From an uncultured Eubacteriales bacterium (lineage in GTDB: Bacteria; Bacillota; Clostridia; Oscillospirales; CAG-272): a DNA stretch of 64,000 bases. Location: positions 1 through 64,000 of the forward strand of contig CAKSLQ010000008.1 in assembly GCA_934467415.1 (NCBI GenBank), in the 5' to 3' direction. The notes under the pieces were generated by a model. That model searched no databases. It had not been told where the DNA came from and worked only from the letters and a program-made list of their open reading frames with translations. Made by a program: the position numbers and the translations under genes. Below are positions 23,149 through 31,397 of the stretch, one piece after another. Numbering within the stretch: position 1 is the first letter of the stretch; the number at the start of each line of letters is the position of its first letter.

Positions 23149-24279
23149 TTAGTGAATCATGTTGAGGATGATGCCGCCCGCGATGACCGAAGCAATCTGT
23201 CCGGACACGTTGGAACCGACGGCGTGCATCAAAAGGAAGTTCTGCGGGTCTTCCTCCAGTCCCATCTTGTGAATGACGCGCGCCGACATCGGGAATGCCG
23301 AGATGCCGGTGGCGCCGATCATCGGGTTGATCTTTTTCTTCGAGAAAAGGTTGAGGAACTTGGCAAACAGGACGCCGCCCACGGTGTCAAAAACAAAGGC
23401 GACAAGGCCGAGCGCGAGAATCAGCAGCGTCCGCGGATTCAGGAACGCGTCCGCCGTCATCTTGGAGGCGACCGTCAGGCCGAGCAGCAAGGTGATGAGG
23501 TTGGCCAGCACCTTCTGTGCCGTCTCGGACAGTGAATCCAGCACGCCGCACTCGCGGATCAGGTTGCCGAACATGAGGAATCCGACCAGCGCGACCGAGC
23601 GGGGCGCAACGATGCCTGTGATGATCGTGACAACAATCGGGAACAGGATCTTCGTGGTCTTCGTGACCTTGGAGCCGGTGTATTCCATGCGGATCCGGCG
23701 CTCCTTCTTGGTGGTGATGAGGCGGATGACCGGCGGCTGTACGATCGGCACAAGCGCCATGTAGGAGTAGGCGGCGACGATGATCGCGCCGAGGTAGTTC
23801 GAGCGGAAGAAGTTTGCGACGAAAATTGAGGTCGGACCGTCCGCCGCGCCGATGATGGCGATGGACGCCGCGTCCTTCACATCAAAGCCGAGGAGGCAGG
23901 CAAGGCTGAGCGTGAAGAAGATGCCGAACTGCGCCGCCGCGCCGAACAGCATCAGCTTCGGATTGCAGAGCAGCGGCTCGAAGTCGATCATCGCGCCGAT
24001 GCCGATGAAGAGCAGCAGCGGAAACAGCTCGTTGGCGATGCCGGAATTGAACAGGAGGTCAATGACGCCCTCCTCCGTGCCGGTCGGGTAAAGCTGCGTG
24101 ATCGCGCCGGAAAGCGGCAGATTCACAAGGATTGCGCCGAAGCCCATCGGAAGCAGGAGCGACGGCTCCATGTCTTTCCGGATGGCGAGGTAAATCAGCA
24201 ATGCGCCGATGCACCACATGACGACCTGTTTCCAGTCCAGGTTCGTCACATTCTCAAATACAGATAAAAAGCTTTGCAT
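23149..24279 (-). CDS. oadB: Na+-translocating decarboxylase beta subunit (OadB/GcdB family)
   Basis: This 376-residue integral membrane protein couples decarboxylation of oxaloacetate, methylmalonyl-CoA or glutaconyl-CoA to Na+ export. The family signature IAIIGAADGPTSIFVA, the GIGAMIDFEPLL region and the C-terminal GATGISAFPMSARV and GSNVSGQIASVIAGG segments are all present, with about nine hydrophobic helices. No carboxyltransferase alpha subunit or biotin-carrier gene lies in the window, so the substrate cannot be named. It has its own promoter within the end of ispE and is followed by the 45-residue membrane protein. GGAGAG precedes the ATG. Confidence 0.93.
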   Translation of the reverse strand: MQSFLSVFENVTNLDWKQVVMWCIGALLIYLAIRKDMEPSLLLPMGFGAILVNLPLSGAITQLYPTGTEEGVIDLLFNSGIANELFPLLLFIGIGAMIDFEPLLCNPKLMLFGAAAQFGIFFTLSLACLLGFDVKDAASIAIIGAADGPTSIFVANFFRSNYLGAIIVAAYSYMALVPIVQPPVIRLITTKKERRIRMEYTGSKVTKTTKILFPIVVTIITGIVAPRSVALVGFLMFGNLIRECGVLDSLSETAQKVLANLITLLLGLTVASKMTADAFLNPRTLLILALGLVAFVFDTVGGVLFAKFLNLFSKKKINPMIGATGISAFPMSARVIHKMGLEEDPQNFLLMHAVGSNVSGQIASVIAGGIILNMIH

Positions 24280-24319
24280 AAATCTCTCCGAAGTCCGAAA
24301 ATTTCAAAAATCGTTTTTC

Positions 24320-24348
24320 ATTATACTGGATTTTCCGCAAAAAATCAA
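24320..24348 (-). promoter_or_regulatory. Promoter of oadB
   Basis: On the minus strand TTGATT (24348-24343) and TATAAT (24325-24320) are 17 bases apart; the -35 overlaps the ispE stop codon. Confidence 0.75.
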
Positions 24349-25250
24349 TTCCTTTTGACTTTTTTGTTTGTAAAATCTGCGTTTTTCGGGTGATACCCGT
24401 GCCGCACAAGAATGCGCGCGGCCGCATCGCGCGTCGGCACGTCCGGGAAAATGCCGAAGACGGTCGGTCCGCTGCCGCTCATCATCGCGGCGCGCGCGCC
24501 GCCGTCAAGCAGAAGCTGTTTTGCCTTCGCCGCCTGCGGGCGGCGCGGAAGCACAACGTCCTCAAAGATATTGTAAAGGTTGCCGCAGACGCCGTCCGCG
24601 TCCCCGGCGGCGAGCGCCGCCGTCAGCCGGTCGAGGCGGGCGTCGCGCGCGCGCGCTGCGGCGAAGCCGCCGTAGGCGCGGTCCAGCTCGCCGTAGGCCC
24701 ACGGGGTGGACACGCTGTCGCGGCTCGGCACGATGAGCAGCGGGAGCGAAAATCGGTTTTCGAGCGGACTTGTCACGTCGCCGACCCCGGTGCAGAGCGC
24801 CGTGCCGCCGGACATGCAGAACGGTACGTCGGCGCCGAGCCGTGCGGCAAGCGCATACAGGCGCTCTGGCGTGAGCGGATGACCGAGCACACGGTTGACC
24901 GCCGTGAGCACGGCGGCCGCATCGGCACTGCCGCCCGCCATGCCGCCCGCCACCGGAATCCGCTTGTCGAGGAAAATACGCACGGCCGCGTCGATACCCG
25001 CCTCATCGAGCAGCGCGCGCGCCGCCCGGTAGGCGATGTTGCGCCCGTCGCACGGAATGTACGGTAGGTTGCAGCCGATGCGGATGTCGCCCGCGCCGCG
25101 CATGGCGGAGACCGTCACACGGTCGGACAGGCTGACGCTCTGCATCACGCTCTCGATTGTATGATAGCCGTCGTGCGTGCGGGCGAGCACGTCCAGATAC
25201 AGGTTGATCTTGCCCTCCGCGCGCACCGTCGTGCCGATTTTCTTCTTCAT
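24345..25250 (-). CDS. ispE: 4-diphosphocytidyl-2-C-methyl-D-erythritol kinase
   Basis: IspE phosphorylates CDP-methylerythritol in the MEP pathway to isoprenoid precursors. The 301-residue GHMP kinase shows AEGKINLYLDVLARTHDGYH at the N-terminus, the GHMP glycine loop VAGGMAGGSADAAAVL at about residues 93-108, and the C-terminal MMSGSGPTVFGIF motif. The start at 25250 is chosen because GGAGG precedes it by 5 bases; the frame stays open 23 codons upstream without an SD. It has its own promoter, and neighbouring oadB is transcribed separately. Confidence 0.96.
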   Translation of the reverse strand: MKKKIGTTVRAEGKINLYLDVLARTHDGYHTIESVMQSVSLSDRVTVSAMRGAGDIRIGCNLPYIPCDGRNIAYRAARALLDEAGIDAAVRIFLDKRIPVAGGMAGGSADAAAVLTAVNRVLGHPLTPERLYALAARLGADVPFCMSGGTALCTGVGDVTSPLENRFSLPLLIVPSRDSVSTPWAYGELDRAYGGFAAARARDARLDRLTAALAAGDADGVCGNLYNIFEDVVLPRRPQAAKAKQLLLDGGARAAMMSGSGPTVFGIFPDVPTRDAAARILVRHGYHPKNADFTNKKVKRN

Positions 25251-25290
25251 AGCTGCCTCCGTCTGTCGGAAAAGGTTTTCGACTGCTTTA

Positions 25291-25319
25291 AGTATAACAG
25301 ATTTGCGCATTTTTTTCAA
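25291..25319 (-). promoter_or_regulatory. Promoter of ispE
   Basis: TTGAAA (25319-25314) and TATACT (25296-25291) are 17 bases apart on the minus strand, with TGT before the -10. It is back to back with the promoter at 25335. Confidence 0.75.
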
Positions 25320-25334
25320 TATTCACATTTCGTC

Positions 25335-25363
25335 TTGCCAATTCAAGAAAATCGAGATATAAT
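25335..25363 (+). promoter_or_regulatory. Promoter of the AI-2E transporter pair
   Basis: TTGCCA and TATAAT are 17 bases apart. The expected RNA start near 25370 rules out the upstream TTG codon at 25377 as the likely translation start. Confidence 0.8.
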
Positions 25364-25400
25364 ATAGGGTGAGATATTGTTTGAAAGGGCGGATGTGCGG

Positions 25401-26603
25401 ATGCTCAAATTTGAATGGACAAAACAACATACCGTGGCGCTGATCTACACCTGCGTGACGATTCTGCTGGCCATTCCGCTGGTGCTGGTCATCCTGTTTC
25501 CGGGCATTCTCGGCGGTTTCTTCGGCGGCCTTGCCGACGCCCTCTCGCCGGTGCTCATCGGCTTTGCCGCGGCGTATCTGCTTTTCCCCGCCTGTGACTT
25601 TTTTGAGAAAAAGGTCTGCGGCTTCATCGAAAAGAAAAAGCCGCGCCCGCGCCTGCGGCGCATTGCGGCCGTCGTGCTGACCCTGCTTGCCGCGGCGGCG
25701 TTTCTCGTTTTCTTCATCTGGATGCTTGTCCCGCAGATCAAGGCCAGCTACCAGAACCTCGAGGCCACCTTTGACACCTATCTGAAAAAGGCATCCGTCT
25801 ACCTCGGCGAGGTGACCGCAAAATACACCGAGCCCGGCGGCGAGCCCATGTTTGACTCGGCGGCGCTGCTCGACACGGTCGGCGGCTGGATCGACGGCCT
25901 GTTTGACCGGATCGGCAACTTCATGGCCAGCGCCGTGACCTACTCGTCGAAGCTCCTGAACACGATCTGGCGCATCATCTTCTCGCTGATCTTCATGGTC
26001 GTCTTCCTCGTCGAGAAAAAGGCGATCGGCGCACGGCTGAACAGCATCGCCGCAACGCTGCTGCCCCGGCGCGGCAAGGCCTTCTGCGACAAGTGGGTGC
26101 GCTACACCGACGAGTCCTTCGGCGGCTTTATCTCCGGCAAGATCCTCGACGCCGTCATCATCACGCTCATCAACTTCATCGTTTTCGGTCTTGCCCGCAT
26201 TCCGTATTATCCGCTGGTTTCGCTGGTCTGCGGCGTGACCGACGTGATCCCCTATTTCGGGCCGTTCATCGGCGCCGTCCCCTGCGCCTTCATCATTCTG
26301 ATCGCCGATCCCGTCCAGATGATCTGGTTCGTCGTGCTGACGCTGGTGATCCAGCAGTGCGACGGCAATATCATCGGGCCGAAGATCCTCGGCGACAAGG
26401 TCGGTGTGGACTCGCTGATGATCGTGGTCGCCATCACGGTCAGCGGCGGCCTGTGGGGGCTCGTCGGCATGTTCATCGGCGTGCCGCTCTTTGCGGTGAT
26501 GCGGCAGGCCGTCAAGGAATTGGTGGAGAGCCGCCTGCAAAAGAAGCATCTGCCCGTTGATACGGCGGCCTATATGGACAAGCGGAGGGAGGCAGCGGAA
26601 TGA
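25401..26603 (+). CDS. AI-2E family (PerM-type) membrane transporter 1
   Basis: The 400-residue protein has about eight hydrophobic helices. The family's C-terminal block is clear: ISGKILDAVIITLINF, PYYPLVSLVCGVTDVIPYFG (the P-Y-F-G-P-F-I-G motif), then IIGPKILGDKVGVDSL and GLVGMFIGVPLFAV. A long amphipathic segment (about 120-190) lies between helices. Members are linked to export of autoinducer-2 or to Na+(Li+)/H+ exchange, so the substrate here is open. The start at 25401 fits the mapped promoter, although the SD (AAAGGG) is 12 bases away. Its stop overlaps the next gene by 4 bases. Confidence 0.85.
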   Translation: MLKFEWTKQHTVALIYTCVTILLAIPLVLVILFPGILGGFFGGLADALSPVLIGFAAAYLLFPACDFFEKKVCGFIEKKKPRPRLRRIAAVVLTLLAAAAFLVFFIWMLVPQIKASYQNLEATFDTYLKKASVYLGEVTAKYTEPGGEPMFDSAALLDTVGGWIDGLFDRIGNFMASAVTYSSKLLNTIWRIIFSLIFMVVFLVEKKAIGARLNSIAATLLPRRGKAFCDKWVRYTDESFGGFISGKILDAVIITLINFIVFGLARIPYYPLVSLVCGVTDVIPYFGPFIGAVPCAFIILIADPVQMIWFVVLTLVIQQCDGNIIGPKILGDKVGVDSLMIVVAITVSGGLWGLVGMFIGVPLFAVMRQAVKELVESRLQKKHLPVDTAAYMDKRREAAE

Positions 26604-27751
26604 AATTTGAAAAGAACCCGAAATACAACACCTTTGCGCTCTTTGCCCTGATCGTCGTCGCCTTTGCGGCGCTGCTCATCAGCCTGTTCACCCACGCCGC
26701 CGCCGTCCGCGCCTTCTTTGCCAAGATGGCGCGCGTGCTCATGCCCCTGCTCTACGCCGCGATCCTCATGCTGGTGCTGATGCCCGCCGTGGAGTTCTTT
26801 GAGCGGAAGTTCCTGCCGTTTTGCATCGCGCGGCAGATGAAAAAGCCCGAAAAAAAGGCCTCGACGTTTGCGCTCATCGTCACCTTTCTGCTGCTGATCG
26901 TCGTTGTCCTGCTCTCCATCGTCATCATCATCCCGCAGTTTTCGGTGCTGTACGACACGGTGCTCGGCTCGCGGGACTATCTCTCGGCGCTCGACACGGT
27001 CGGGCAGGAGCTCAGCGAAAAAGGGATGGTCGGGCAGATCCTGTTCAAGCTGTTTGATCGTCTGAAAAGCTCGATCGTCGATTCCCTGACCGAGTTTTCG
27101 GCGCTGCTGCCGAAGGTGGTGGACGCGCTCGGCAGCGTGGTCTCGCAGGTGTCTAACATTCTGCTCGGCGTCATCGTCTCGATCTATGCGCTGGCCGACC
27201 GCCGGCGCCTGAAGGCGCAGGCCAAGAAGATTACGGCGGCTTTCTTCCCGCAGTCCGTCACAAACGGCATTGAGCGCGTGACCCGTGAGCTGTATCACAA
27301 CGCGGTCTGGTTCTTCTCGGCGCGCGCGCTGAATTCGGTCGTGCTCGGCGTTGTGTTCTACTTTGTCCTGCTTGTGATGGGCATCAAGTTTCACTCGGTG
27401 CTCTGTCTCATCATCGCCGTCTGCAATTTCATGCCGGTCTTCGGCGTGATGCTCGGCTTCTCGATTTCGACGCTCATCATTCTGCTGACCGACACAAAGC
27501 TGGCGCTGTGGTTCTGCTTCGTCTATGTGATCCTGACTCTGTGCGGCTATATCTTCCTGCGGCCGCGCATCACCAACAGCGCCGTGCGCCTGTCGCTCGG
27601 CGTCACGCTCGTCTGCATCCTCGTGGGGCTCTTCGTCGGCGGTCTGCTCGGGGGACTGCTTGCCGTCCCGGTGTATGTCACGGTGCGCACGCTGTTCTTC
27701 GACTACCGCAAGTACCGCCGCGGCAAGGTCCGCACCCGAAACGGCGCGTAA
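26600..27751 (+). CDS. AI-2E family (PerM-type) membrane transporter 2
   Basis: A 383-residue paralogue of the preceding protein, divergent in sequence but with the same helix layout. Its C-terminal block is KFHSVLCLIIAVCNFMPVFG, then RPRITNSAVRLSLGVTLVC and GLLAVPVYVTV. The ATG overlaps the upstream TGA (ATGA), indicating translational coupling and perhaps a 1:1 heteromer. GGAGG lies 8 bases upstream inside the first gene. The C-terminus is basic (YRKYRRGKVRTR). Substrate unknown. Confidence 0.82.
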   Translation: MKFEKNPKYNTFALFALIVVAFAALLISLFTHAAAVRAFFAKMARVLMPLLYAAILMLVLMPAVEFFERKFLPFCIARQMKKPEKKASTFALIVTFLLLIVVVLLSIVIIIPQFSVLYDTVLGSRDYLSALDTVGQELSEKGMVGQILFKLFDRLKSSIVDSLTEFSALLPKVVDALGSVVSQVSNILLGVIVSIYALADRRRLKAQAKKITAAFFPQSVTNGIERVTRELYHNAVWFFSARALNSVVLGVVFYFVLLVMGIKFHSVLCLIIAVCNFMPVFGVMLGFSISTLIILLTDTKLALWFCFVYVILTLCGYIFLRPRITNSAVRLSLGVTLVCILVGLFVGGLLGGLLAVPVYVTVRTLFFDYRKYRRGKVRTRNGA

Positions 27752-27768
27752 GTATCCAAAACAATGAC

Positions 27769-27811
27769 AAGAGGGCTGTAAAACCTATCGGTTTTGCAGC
27801 CCTCTTTTTTT
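27769..27811 (+). terminator. Shared terminator between transporter pair and ATPase
   Basis: GAGGGCTG and AAAACC pair with GGTTTT and CAGCCCTC, with A/T tracts on both sides, so the convergent genes can both use it. The ATPase stop codon lies in its T-tract. Confidence 0.9.
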
Positions 27812-29027
27812 ATTTACTAAGCAGCCAGTCGATCAGATTAACCTTACGAATGCCGTCATAATCTGCCGTACGGAACACCTCATCCAGCGTGAGCAGCAGC
27901 TTGGGATGATTGTCCCGAATCGCCCGCAGCGGTGCAAGCTCCCGCCCGAGCGTCCCCTCATCCAGCGTGGATGCGCAAACCTGATAATAGGCGGTTCCGC
28001 CCTCGCCGATGGTTACAAAATCAATCTCCGTATCTTCGGCCTGCTGCCCGACGCAAACTGTATCACCGCGCCGCAGGAGTTCCAGATACACGATATTTTC
28101 GAGTACGTGTCCGATGTCCGATTCCTTGTTTTGCACGAGCATATTCCGGAATCCAATATCTGCCGTGTAATATTTATTCTGCTGTGCCAAAAACTGTTTT
28201 CCCTTGATGTCGTAGCGGTTGACTTCATAAAAGAGGAGGCTCTCGGTCAGACCTTCCAGATAGCGGCTGACGGTTTTGGGGTCGATCGTCATCCCCCCCG
28301 AACGCATGGTATTTGCAATTTTGGTCAGCGAAAAGCGATTGCCGATGTTGTGCATCAAAAACTTCGTCAGATTCTTCAGCGCAGTGATATCCGTGATTTT
28401 CTTCCGCTCGACAACATCGCGCAGCAGAACCGTGTCATAGATGCCGCGCAGGTATTCCTGCGCTTCTTTTTGTCCGTAATTATGGCTGACGATAAAGGGA
28501 AATGCGCCAAGCTCCAGATAGAGATTGAATTTTCCCGCATCCGAAAGCGCCGCACGCTCGCCCTCAAGCCCGCTGCAAAACTCCGCAAAGGAAAGCGGCA
28601 GCATGGAAAGCTCCAGATACCTGCCGGTCAGCCTTGTGGAGAGCTCGCCGGACAGAAAGTAAGCGTTTGACCCGGTGATATACACATCGCAGTTGCTCTT
28701 GATAAACAGACTGTCAACCGCCTTCTCATAATCCTTGACATGCTGGATCTCATCGAGGAAAATATAATTCATTTTATCCGGCAGCAGCCTTGCCGTCACC
28801 GCCGTATAAAGCGCATGATAATCCAAAAGCTCTTCATAGCGGATGTCTTCAAAATTGATCATCGTGATCTGCGCCTCGGTTACCCCCTGTGACAGCAGAT
28901 ATGTGCGGTACATCTCAAACAAAGTGGACTTGCCGCAGCGACGCACACCGGTCACAACCTTGATCAGCTGTTCATCCCGATGGCGGATCAGAAAATTCAG
29001 ATAGGCCTCCCGTTTCACCTGTTTCAT
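27810..29027 (-). CDS. AAA+ ATPase with DUF4143-type C-terminal domain
   Basis: The 405-residue protein has a P-loop at about residues 27-35 (GVRRCGKST), Walker B NYIFLDEIQHV, and a sensor segment VYITGSNAYFLSGELS. This is followed by the DUF4143/nuclease-like C-terminus with the E-x-D-F motif (DTEIDFVTIGEG). The family is common and poorly understood, and is often associated with variable chromosomal regions. It has its own promoter, and two matched palindromes lie directly upstream, suggesting tight or self-linked control. The A+T content is visibly higher than that of its neighbours, consistent with horizontal acquisition. GGGGGG precedes the ATG. Confidence 0.88.
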   Translation of the reverse strand: MKQVKREAYLNFLIRHRDEQLIKVVTGVRRCGKSTLFEMYRTYLLSQGVTEAQITMINFEDIRYEELLDYHALYTAVTARLLPDKMNYIFLDEIQHVKDYEKAVDSLFIKSNCDVYITGSNAYFLSGELSTRLTGRYLELSMLPLSFAEFCSGLEGERAALSDAGKFNLYLELGAFPFIVSHNYGQKEAQEYLRGIYDTVLLRDVVERKKITDITALKNLTKFLMHNIGNRFSLTKIANTMRSGGMTIDPKTVSRYLEGLTESLLFYEVNRYDIKGKQFLAQQNKYYTADIGFRNMLVQNKESDIGHVLENIVYLELLRRGDTVCVGQQAEDTEIDFVTIGEGGTAYYQVCASTLDEGTLGRELAPLRAIRDNHPKLLLTLDEVFRTADYDGIRKVNLIDWLLSK

Positions 29028-29054
29028 GTCTGCACCCCCCGATTCAGTATCTCC

Positions 29055-29083
29055 ATTGTAATCCGTATTTTATGCAAAGTCAA
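29055..29083 (-). promoter_or_regulatory. Promoter of the AAA+ ATPase gene
   Basis: TTGACT (29083-29078) and TACAAT (29060-29055) are 17 bases apart on the minus strand. The first palindrome ends 1 base upstream of the -35. Confidence 0.75.
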
Positions 29084-29084
29084 G

Positions 29085-29151
29085 TATTTTAAGGAATGAA
29101 ATCCTTGAAATACTGTTTTTTTATGATTTTAAGGATTGCATTCCTTAAAAT
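29085..29151. promoter_or_regulatory. Pair of related palindromic operators
   Basis: Copy 1 (29085-29112) is built around AAGGAATGAAATCCTT and copy 2 (29126-29151) around AAGGATTGCATTCCTT. Both share the form TTTnAAGGAnTGnAnTCCTTnAAA. Their centres are 40 bases apart, close to four helical turns, as for cooperative binding of a dimeric regulator. They sit between the ATPase promoter and the phage-like cassette. Confidence 0.65.
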
Positions 29152-29256
29152 TAGAGCAAAATTTCGGAAACCTGCCGAAAAATCCCGACTTTGATCCGTA
29201 GAATCAAAGATGCGGCGGGGTGCGAACCGCCGACAACGGGAAAGGAGGAAACCGAA

Positions 29257-29625
29257 ATGGCAAACGAAACGAAGAAACGCGCGGACGAGACCGGAGCCGC
29301 GGACGCCGAAGCGCCCGCAAAGCTCGCGGGCGACGGCATCGCCGACGAGCGCGAGGTGCTGGAGACGCTGACGCGCATCCTGCGCCGCGAGGCGACCGAG
29401 GACACGGTGGTCAAGCTGCGCACCGAGTCCCGCTCGACCGACATGTGCGGCGAGGCGGTGGTTGAGCGGAGCGAAAAGGTCGAGATCGTGAAGACGCGGC
29501 CGCGCCTCGCGGACGTAACCCGCGCGGCCGAGCTCGTCGGCAAGTATCACGGCATGTTCGGCGAGCGCCTGGAAGGCAGCATCGCCCTGCCGCTGATCAT
29601 CTGCGGTGAGGACGAGCTGAAATGA
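29257..29625 (+). CDS. Phage terminase small subunit
   Basis: A 122-residue acidic, mostly helical protein immediately before TerL. Such subunits form rings that recognise phage DNA and present it to the large subunit. The N-terminal 30 residues are low-complexity (Ala/Asp/Lys). The C-terminal segment RLADVTRAAELVGKYHGMF has the look of the oligomerisation part of small terminases. AAAGGAGG is 7 bases before the ATG at 29257. Its stop overlaps the TerL start (ATGA). The assignment depends largely on position. Confidence 0.72.
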   Translation: MANETKKRADETGAADAEAPAKLAGDGIADEREVLETLTRILRREATEDTVVKLRTESRSTDMCGEAVVERSEKVEIVKTRPRLADVTRAAELVGKYHGMFGERLEGSIALPLIICGEDELK

Positions 29626-30956
29626 ACCGCCTGTACCTGCCCGACATTGTCGGCGGCGGGTACGACGCATTCTGGCACTCCCGCGCCCGCTATCGCGTGG
29701 TGAAGGGTTCGCGCGCATCCAAAAAGAGCAAGACGACCGCACTGTGGTATATCTACAACCTGATGAAATTTCCGGCGGCAAATCTGCTCGTGGTGCGGCG
29801 CACCTACCGCAGTCTCGAACGCTCGGCCTTTGCCGAGCTGAAGTGGGCGATCCGCAGGCTCGGCGCGGAAAAGTATTTTGAAAGCAAGACCGCGCCGCTG
29901 GAGATTGTCTGCAAGGCGACGGGGCAGCGTATCTTCTTTGCGGGCCTCGACGACCCGCTGAAGCTGACCTCCATCACGGCGGCGACGGGGGTGCTCTGCT
30001 GGATGTGGATCGAGGAGGCCTACGAGATCGAAAGCGAGGACGCCTTCGACACGCTGGACGAATCTATCCGCGGCAGCGTGCCGGACGGGCTGTTCAAGCA
30101 GATCACGCTGACCTTCAATCCCTGGAGCGCCGACCACTGGCTGAAGCGGCGGTTCTTCGATGTGCAAAGCCCCGACATCTTCGCCATGACCGTAAACTAC
30201 ACGGTCAACGAATGGCTGGATGAGGCGGACAAGCGCGTTTTCGAGGACATGCGCCTGCGCGACCCCGAACGATACCGCGTTTGCGGTCTGGGAGAATGGG
30301 GGATCGGCGGCGGGCAGTTTTTCCCCGAATTCCGCAGTGACATCCACGTCATCCCGCCGACGCCGCTCGCGGACGGCGTGCGCATCTTCCGCGCGATCGA
30401 CTACGGTCTCGACGCGCTGGCCTGCCTGTTCATCGCACTGGACTCGACCGGGCGCGCCGTGGTCTTCCGCGAGGTGTATGCGCACGATCTGATCGTCTCC
30501 GCCGCGGCGGAGGCAATCCGCGAGGCGAGCGAGGGACTCGCGGTCTACCGCACCTTTGCGCCGCCCGACCTGTGGTCGCGCCAGAAGGACAGCGGCAAGA
30601 GCATTGCCACCCTGTTTGAACGGCACGGCGTGCCGCTCACGCAGTCGGACAACAACCGTGTTGGCGGATGGCTTGCGCTGAAGGAATGGCTGCGCGTACA
30701 GCCCATGCCGGAGGGCGGCGAGGGCGCGCGGCTGCAAATCTTCTCCACCTGCACGGATCTGCTCCGCTGTTTGCCGTCGCTGCTAAGCGACCCGAAGCGC
30801 ATCGGCGACTGCCGGACCGAGCCGCATGAGATCACCCACCTGCCCGACGCGCTGCGCTACTTTGCGGTCATGCAGGCCGACCCGCCGCGTGCGGCGGCAG
30901 CCGCACCGCGCCTGCGCGACTTTACGGGCGGCGGGCGGCGCAAAAACCGATTTTAA
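29622..30956 (+). CDS. Phage terminase large subunit
   Basis: The 444-residue packaging motor and nuclease. The N-terminal ATPase has a variant Walker A (KGSRASKKSKTT, residues 28-39), the VVRRTYRSL segment and Walker B CWMWIEEA with the catalytic Glu. The coupling motif region is TLTFNPWSADHW. The RNase H-like nuclease starts near FRAIDYGLDAL and ends with ITHLPDALRYFAV. This is the Terminase_3/PBSX-like type, with a lysine-rich P-loop instead of GxxGxGKS. No interruption is seen, so the motor is probably functional. Confidence 0.93.
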   Translation: MNRLYLPDIVGGGYDAFWHSRARYRVVKGSRASKKSKTTALWYIYNLMKFPAANLLVVRRTYRSLERSAFAELKWAIRRLGAEKYFESKTAPLEIVCKATGQRIFFAGLDDPLKLTSITAATGVLCWMWIEEAYEIESEDAFDTLDESIRGSVPDGLFKQITLTFNPWSADHWLKRRFFDVQSPDIFAMTVNYTVNEWLDEADKRVFEDMRLRDPERYRVCGLGEWGIGGGQFFPEFRSDIHVIPPTPLADGVRIFRAIDYGLDALACLFIALDSTGRAVVFREVYAHDLIVSAAAEAIREASEGLAVYRTFAPPDLWSRQKDSGKSIATLFERHGVPLTQSDNNRVGGWLALKEWLRVQPMPEGGEGARLQIFSTCTDLLRCLPSLLSDPKRIGDCRTEPHEITHLPDALRYFAVMQADPPRAAAAAPRLRDFTGGGRRKNRF

Positions 30957-30972
30957 GCGAAAGAGGTAAACC

Positions 30973-31176
30973 ATGAAGCAAATCACGATTCACAAGGCGC
31001 GGCACATCTGTTCGATGCCCGCCTGCGGCTGCACCGACACCTACCGGATCTCGGGCAGCCCGAACACGCTCGGCGGTTTTTATCTCTGCGGCGACTGCAT
31101 CGAAACGCTCGCGCGTCTTGCCGGTGTGACCCCGCAGAAAAAGCCCCGCCGCGCGGCAAAGGAGGCGGACGCATGA
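30973..31176 (+). CDS. Small Cys-rich (zinc-ribbon-like) phage protein, 67 aa
   Basis: Not assignable to a named family. Four or five cysteines in the pattern CSMPACGC...CGDC suggest a small zinc-binding fold, and the C-terminus is basic (PQKKPRRAAKEADA), which would suit nucleic-acid contact. It lies between TerL and the portal gene, where small accessory packaging proteins are often found. AAGAGG precedes its ATG, and it overlaps the next gene by 4 bases. Confidence 0.65.
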   Translation: MKQITIHKARHICSMPACGCTDTYRISGSPNTLGGFYLCGDCIETLARLAGVTPQKKPRRAAKEADA

Positions 31177-31394
31177 GCATTCTGACCGCCGTCGCGCTGC
31201 TGGAGCTGCTGGCCATCCTGTTTCTTGCGCTGATGCTCTCCCTCTCCGAGGAGCGCGGCGCAAAGCTGCGCGCGGCATGGCTGCACCGGGACGCGCCCGG
31301 GGACGGTGCGCGCCGCCGCACCCGCCATCTCTCGCCGCACCGCGCGGCGATCCGGCGCATGAAGAGAAAGGAGGACGCCTGCGGGCGGCAGTAA
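31173..31394 (+). CDS. Small membrane-anchored basic phage protein, 73 aa
   Basis: An N-terminal hydrophobic helix (MSILTAVALLELLAILFLAL) is followed by a strongly basic tail (RRRTRHLSPHRAAIRRMKRK). Its ATG overlaps the upstream stop (ATGA), and it ends 3 bases before the portal ATG. Function unknown. Confidence 0.6.
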   Translation: MSILTAVALLELLAILFLALMLSLSEERGAKLRAAWLHRDAPGDGARRRTRHLSPHRAAIRRMKRKEDACGRQ

Positions 31395-31397
31395 AGC

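Noticed and set aside
25377..25400. Upstream TTG start for the first AI-2E transporter
   Set aside because: It would lie only about 7 bases after the expected transcription start of the TTGCCA/TATAAT promoter, so the ATG at 25401 is more likely.
29160..29250. tRNA-like sequence before the terminase gene (GGTGCGAACCGCC)
   Set aside because: Only a T-loop-like stretch and a 7-bp hairpin (CTTTGAT/ATCAAAG) are seen; acceptor and anticodon arms do not form.
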